In this document: positions 60,863-64,000 of the stretch, one piece after another
Position numbering within the stretch: the stretch's first letter is position 1
Layout of the letters: each line of letters begins with the position of its first letter
Source: Streptomyces sp. 3214.6
GTDB lineage: Bacteria; Actinomycetota; Actinomycetes; Streptomycetales; Streptomycetaceae
Assembly: GCF_900129855.1 (NCBI RefSeq)
Contig: NZ_LT670819.1
Span: forward strand, 4,402,001 to 4,466,000
Reading direction: 5' to 3'
DNA length: 64,000 bases
Made by a program: the position numbers and the translations under genes
Notes under the pieces: model-generated
What the model saw: only the letters and a program-made list of their open reading frames with translations
Databases searched by the model: none
What the model was told of the DNA's origin: nothing

Positions 60863-60940
60863 CCAGGTCACGGCGAGTGAGTCCTGAGGCTTCGGCAGAG
60901 CCGCCTTCGGGATTCGAACCCGAGACCTACGCATTACGAG
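60863..60940. repeat. att direct repeat, right copy (in intact tRNA-Thr)
   Basis: Identical over 78 bp to 55010-55087. It overlaps the tRNA-Thr gene and extends 36 bp beyond its 3' end. Between the copies lie 5.78 kb of element DNA. Confidence 0.92.
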
Positions 60941-60972
60941 TGCGTTGCTCTGGCCATCTGAGCTAAGGCGGC
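60899..60972 (-). tRNA. tRNA-Thr (anticodon CGU)
   Basis: On the minus strand GCCGCCT opens a 7-bp acceptor stem closed by AGGCGGC; D-stem GCTC/GAGC, anticodon stem ACGCA/TGCGT around CTCGTAA, T-arm TCGGGTTCGAATCCCGA. The anticodon in the loop is CGT, so tRNA-Thr reading ACG. No CCA is encoded. Its 3' half serves as the integration site for the elements to the left. Confidence 0.95.
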
Positions 60973-61043
60973 GCGCTGTCCGCACCATGGTGCGATCAGC
61001 AACGTCGGTAAGTCTACACAGTTTCCGGGGGTGCTCCGAACAC

Positions 61044-61068
61044 ACCCCGGAAGCCCCGCTTCCGGGGT
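61044..61068. terminator. Bidirectional 11-bp hairpin
   Basis: ACCCCGGAAGC (61044-61054) pairs perfectly with GCTTCCGGGGT (61058-61068), loop CCC. It starts 13 nt beyond the peptidase stop at 61081 and precedes the tRNA, so it most likely ends the leftward peptidase transcript before it enters tRNA-Thr. Confidence 0.65.
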
Positions 61069-61080
61069 GGACGGCGGCGG

Positions 61081-62658
61081 CTACTTGCAGCGTTTGCCCT
61101 GCGTGGGAGGCGTTCCGTGCAGCAGGTAAGTGTCGATCGCGGAGTCGATGCAGGTGCTGCCGCGGCCGTAGGCGGTGTGGCCGTCGCCCTCGTAGGTGAG
61201 GAGGCGGGCCGAGGCGAGCTGGTGGGCGAGGGACCGGGCCCAGCGGTAGGGGGTCGCCGGGTCGCGGGTGGTGCCGACGACGACGATCGGGTCGGCGCCC
61301 TTCGCTTCGATGCGATGCGGCTCGCCCGTGGGCTTCACCGGCCAGTACGCGCAGTTCAGGGCGGCCCAGGCGAGGCCCTCGCCGAAGACCGGGGACGCCT
61401 TCTCGAAGGACGGAAGCGCCTTTTCCACCTGCTCGGGGGTGGCGAAGGCGGCGGGGAGGTCGAGGCAGTTCACGGCCGCGTTGGCCGACATCAGATTGGC
61501 GTAGCGGCCGTCGGGGTCCCGTTCGTAGTAGCTGTCGGACAGGGCGAGCAGACCCGCGCCGTCGTTCTCCTTCATCGCCGTGGTCAGCGCCTCGCGCAGC
61601 TGCTCCCAGGTGCTCTCGTCGTACATCGCCGCGATCACGCCGGTGGTGGCGAGGGCCTCGCCGAGCCTGCGGCCGTCCGGATCGCCGGTGGGGATCGGGT
61701 GCGCGTCGAGCTTCCGGAAGAAGGCCGTGAGGTTCTCGCCGACCTTGGCGGGAGCGGTGCCCTTCCGGCCGAGCGGGCAGTCGGGCCGGCGTGCGCAGTC
61801 CTTCGCGAACGACTGGAACGCCGTCTCGAAGCCCGCCGTCTGGTCCAGGTTCAGCGGGAGGGCGGGCAGCGACGGGTCCATCGCGCCGTCCAGGACGAGC
61901 CGGCCCACCCGGTCCGGGAACAGGCCCGCGTAAGTCGCCCCGAGGAACGTCCCGTACGACGCCCCCACGTACGTCAGCTTCCGGTCGCCGAGGATCGCCC
62001 GCAGGATGTCCATGTCACGGGCCGCCTCCACGGTGGAGACGTGCCGCAGCAGCCGCGGCGAGTGCGCGCCGCAGCCTTGCGCGAACTCCTTGTACGCGTC
62101 GACGAGTTCGCCGGTCTCCCGCTGGTCGTCGGGGGTGGTGTCCGTCTGCGTGAACGCGTCCATCTCACGCCCGTCGAGGCACTCCACGGGCTCGCTGCGG
62201 GCCACGCCCCGCGGGTCGACGGCGACCATGTCGTAGCGGGCGCGGACCTCGGCGGGGTAGCCGATGCCGGCGTACTGCTGGAGGTAGCCGACCGCCGAAC
62301 CGCCCGGTCCGCCCGGGTTCACGAGCAGCGAGCCGAGCCGCTTGCCCCGCCCCGTCGCCTTCTTGCGGGCGACCGCGAGCCGGACGTCGCCCGCGCGCGG
62401 CTCGGCGTAGTCGAGGGGCGCCTTCATCGTGGCGCACTCGAAGCCGGGGACGCCGCAGCCGCGCCAGCTCAGCTTCTGCCCGTAGTACGGCGACAGCGCC
62501 GACGGCGTGGCCCGCGGCAGCGCGGCGAGCGCCGCGACGGCCGTCGAACCGGCGGAACTCGTCGACCCTCCGGCGGAGCAGCCGGAGACGAGCAGCGCGG
62601 CGAGCGAGAGCAGGGTGACGCCGGTACGGTGCCTGCGGGGGGAGCGCCTGAAGTACAT
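61081..62658 (-). CDS. Slp-type tripeptidyl aminopeptidase lipoprotein (alpha/beta-hydrolase)
   Basis: A 525-residue exported enzyme. The signal peptide ends in a lipobox (LLVSGCSAG). The hydrolase core has GPGGSAVGYL (oxyanion region), the nucleophile elbow in YVGASYGTFLGATYAGLF, TTRDPATPYRWA with the catalytic Asp, and the His in YEGDGHTAYGRGSTCID. The C-terminal TAP-like domain and conserved Cys pair fit the Slp/tripeptidyl aminopeptidase family, which removes tripeptides from secreted protein N-termini and is active against mycelial proteins. The ribosome site before 62658 is weak. It is separate from holB, whose stop is 131 nt upstream. Confidence 0.92.
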   Translation of the reverse strand: MYFRRSPRRHRTGVTLLSLAALLVSGCSAGGSTSSAGSTAVAALAALPRATPSALSPYYGQKLSWRGCGVPGFECATMKAPLDYAEPRAGDVRLAVARKKATGRGKRLGSLLVNPGGPGGSAVGYLQQYAGIGYPAEVRARYDMVAVDPRGVARSEPVECLDGREMDAFTQTDTTPDDQRETGELVDAYKEFAQGCGAHSPRLLRHVSTVEAARDMDILRAILGDRKLTYVGASYGTFLGATYAGLFPDRVGRLVLDGAMDPSLPALPLNLDQTAGFETAFQSFAKDCARRPDCPLGRKGTAPAKVGENLTAFFRKLDAHPIPTGDPDGRRLGEALATTGVIAAMYDESTWEQLREALTTAMKENDGAGLLALSDSYYERDPDGRYANLMSANAAVNCLDLPAAFATPEQVEKALPSFEKASPVFGEGLAWAALNCAYWPVKPTGEPHRIEAKGADPIVVVGTTRDPATPYRWARSLAHQLASARLLTYEGDGHTAYGRGSTCIDSAIDTYLLHGTPPTQGKRCK

Positions 62659-62789
62659 CCAGCGAGCGTAACTCTGCGCGACGCGCCGAATGCCGTACGT
62701 ACGGGAACCGCCACGGACGAGCTACCCCGTCAACCCGCCGTGGGCCATCACCCTCCCTCGCCGCCCCATGATCGATCCCTCGGGCGACG

Positions 62790-63995
62790 TCACCCGGCTC
62801 TGAGTGCCATCGTCATCGCCTCCACCGCCAGCAGCGGAGCCACGTTGCGATCGAGGGCATCTCTGCAGGCAGCGATGGCCTCGATGCGGCGCAGGGTGGT
62901 CTCCGGCCTGCTGTCGCGGGCGAGCCGCTCCAACACGTCCTCGGCGTCCGCGTTGGCGATCGCGACACGGGAGCCGAGCTGGAGGGCGAGGACGTCGCGG
63001 TAGAAGGCGGTCAGGTCGGTGAGCGCGAGGTCGAGACTGTCGCGCTGGGTACGTGTCCTGCGGCGCTTCTGTTTGTCCTCCAGGTCCTTCATCACGCCGG
63101 CCGTGCCGCGTGGCATGCGGCCGCCCTGGGCCGCGCCCAGCGCGGCCTTCAGTTCCTCAGTCTCCTTGCCGTCCATCTCCTCCGCGAGCTGCTTGGCGTC
63201 CTCGGTGGCCGCGTCGACCAATTCCTGGGCCGCCTTGAGGCAGCCGCCGATGTCACCGATGCGCAGGGGCAGCTTCAGCACGGCCGCGCGGCGCTCGCGG
63301 GCGGCGGGGTCGGTGGCCAGGCGCCGAGCCCGGTCGACATGCCCCTGTGTCGCCCGGGCGGCGGCCGCGGCCACGGCCGGCTCGATGCCCTCGCGCCGTA
63401 CGAGCATGTCGGCGACGGCGTCGACGGAGGGCGTGCGCAGGTTCAGGTGCCGGCAGCGGGAGCGGATGGTGGGCAGCACGTCCTCCAGGGAGGGGGCGCA
63501 GAGCAGCCAGACCGTGCGCGGGGCGGGCTCCTCGACCGCCTTCAGGACGGCGTTGGCGGACTTCTCGTTCAGCCGCTCGGCGTCCTCGACGAGGATGACC
63601 TGCCAGCGGCCCGTGGCGGGCGAGGTGTACGACTTGCGGACGGTGTCGCGCATGTCCTCGGCGAGGATCTGCGAGCCGACGGCGGCAACGGTGCTGACGT
63701 CGGCGTGGGTGCCGATGAGCGCCGTATGACAGCCGTCGCAGAATCCGCAGCCGGGGGCGCCGCCCAGGGCCCGGTCCGGGCTCACGCACTGCAGCGCGGC
63801 GGCGAACGCCCTGGCCACCTGGGCGCGGCCGGCGCCGGGCGGGCCCGTGAACAACCAGGCGTGCGTCATCTTCGACGCCTCTGGCGGCGGCATGGCGGAG
63901 GTGGCCGCGGTGACGAGCGCGTCGGCGTCCCGAGCGGCAGCGGCCAACTGCTCACTCACCTTCTCCTGCCCGACGAGGTCGTCCCACACGGTCAT
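62790..63995 (-). CDS. holB: DNA polymerase III delta' subunit
   Basis: A 401-residue clamp-loader subunit with the AAA+ fold: TVWDDLVGQEKVSEQLAAAA at the start, a degenerate P-loop WLFTGPPGAGRAQVARAFAA, a zinc-binding group CGFCDGCHTALIGTHADV, then VILVEDAERLNEKSANAVLK and the sensor SRC in TIRSRCRHLNLRTPS. The C-terminal part forms the collar. It helps load the beta clamp. Positioned with tRNA-Thr and the Slp peptidase as in other Streptomyces chromosomes, from memory. The start ATG lies a few bases from the window edge. Confidence 0.95.
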   Translation of the reverse strand: MTVWDDLVGQEKVSEQLAAAARDADALVTAATSAMPPPEASKMTHAWLFTGPPGAGRAQVARAFAAALQCVSPDRALGGAPGCGFCDGCHTALIGTHADVSTVAAVGSQILAEDMRDTVRKSYTSPATGRWQVILVEDAERLNEKSANAVLKAVEEPAPRTVWLLCAPSLEDVLPTIRSRCRHLNLRTPSVDAVADMLVRREGIEPAVAAAAARATQGHVDRARRLATDPAARERRAAVLKLPLRIGDIGGCLKAAQELVDAATEDAKQLAEEMDGKETEELKAALGAAQGGRMPRGTAGVMKDLEDKQKRRRTRTQRDSLDLALTDLTAFYRDVLALQLGSRVAIANADAEDVLERLARDSRPETTLRRIEAIAACRDALDRNVAPLLAVEAMTMALRAG

Positions 63996-64000
63996 GCGTC

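Overview
The window is high-GC actinobacterial chromosome, almost certainly Streptomyces. The evidence is the codon bias, GTG/ATG starts behind GGAGG-type ribosome sites, the ATPase/XRE-DUF5753/DUF397 trio, a SARP/AfsR-type giant regulator, ANTAR and SpoIIE-type regulators, and YD-repeat polymorphic toxins. Conserved chromosome lies at both ends: DUF4232 and DUF2786 proteins, a PolA-like polymerase and the AfsR-like regulator on the left; tRNA-Thr(CGU), a Slp-type peptidase and holB on the right. A long accessory region lies between them.

1-14 kb holds two lipoproteins, a DUF2786 protein, a Clp-N/HTH protein behind two palindromic operators, the PolA-like enzyme, the SARP regulator, a family 2 glycosyltransferase, a 2-hydroxyacid dehydrogenase that has lost its NAD domain, an Rpn-like PD-(D/E)XK protein, the ATPase/XRE/DUF397 trio and a serine hydrolase. 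14-26 kb is one polymorphic toxin locus, read leftwards: a secreted triple-LamG protein, a 2150-residue secreted RHS/YD protein with a variable C-terminal tip, and a small downstream gene that is the immunity candidate.

26-40 kb carries a histidine-phosphatase/membrane fusion, a slipin/DUF5994 operon, and then a dense patch of small regulatory genes present in two or more diverged copies: ANTAR, GAF-ANTAR, GNAT-like, PRC-barrel and one-TM basic proteins, plus STAS and Asp23. Several are broken (SpoIIE-type phosphatase, PRC remnant, one-TM remnant, Asp23 with an amber codon). A decayed DUF2399 gene of the Wadjet JetD type follows, then an ABC-2 transporter, a secreted protein and an M23 peptidase.

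44.9-52.9 kb is the most interesting part: a leftward, translationally coupled operon of two 63-64-residue precursor peptides, an HTTM-alpha/beta-hydrolase fusion, a PNWxFFAPNP protein, a methyltransferase, an ABC exporter, a phytoene-desaturase-like FAD oxidoreductase and a tandem NTF2-like protein. Both precursors carry the PxxxTP leader motif of linaridin RiPPs, but their putative cores are Gly/Ala-rich and poor in Ser/Thr, like two-peptide bacteriocins. I read this as a divergent two-peptide linaridin-like cluster.

54.3-61 kb is a tandemly occupied tRNA-Thr integration site. A 78-bp direct repeat containing the 3' half of the tRNA flanks a 5.8-kb segment, and a decayed tyrosine recombinase sits just before each repeat copy. 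The segment carries a VapBC45-like toxin-antitoxin pair, an IS256-type remnant, and a 5'-truncated RHS tip with HINT domain, toxin and overlapping immunity gene. All assignments come from reading the sequence; none was checked by database search.
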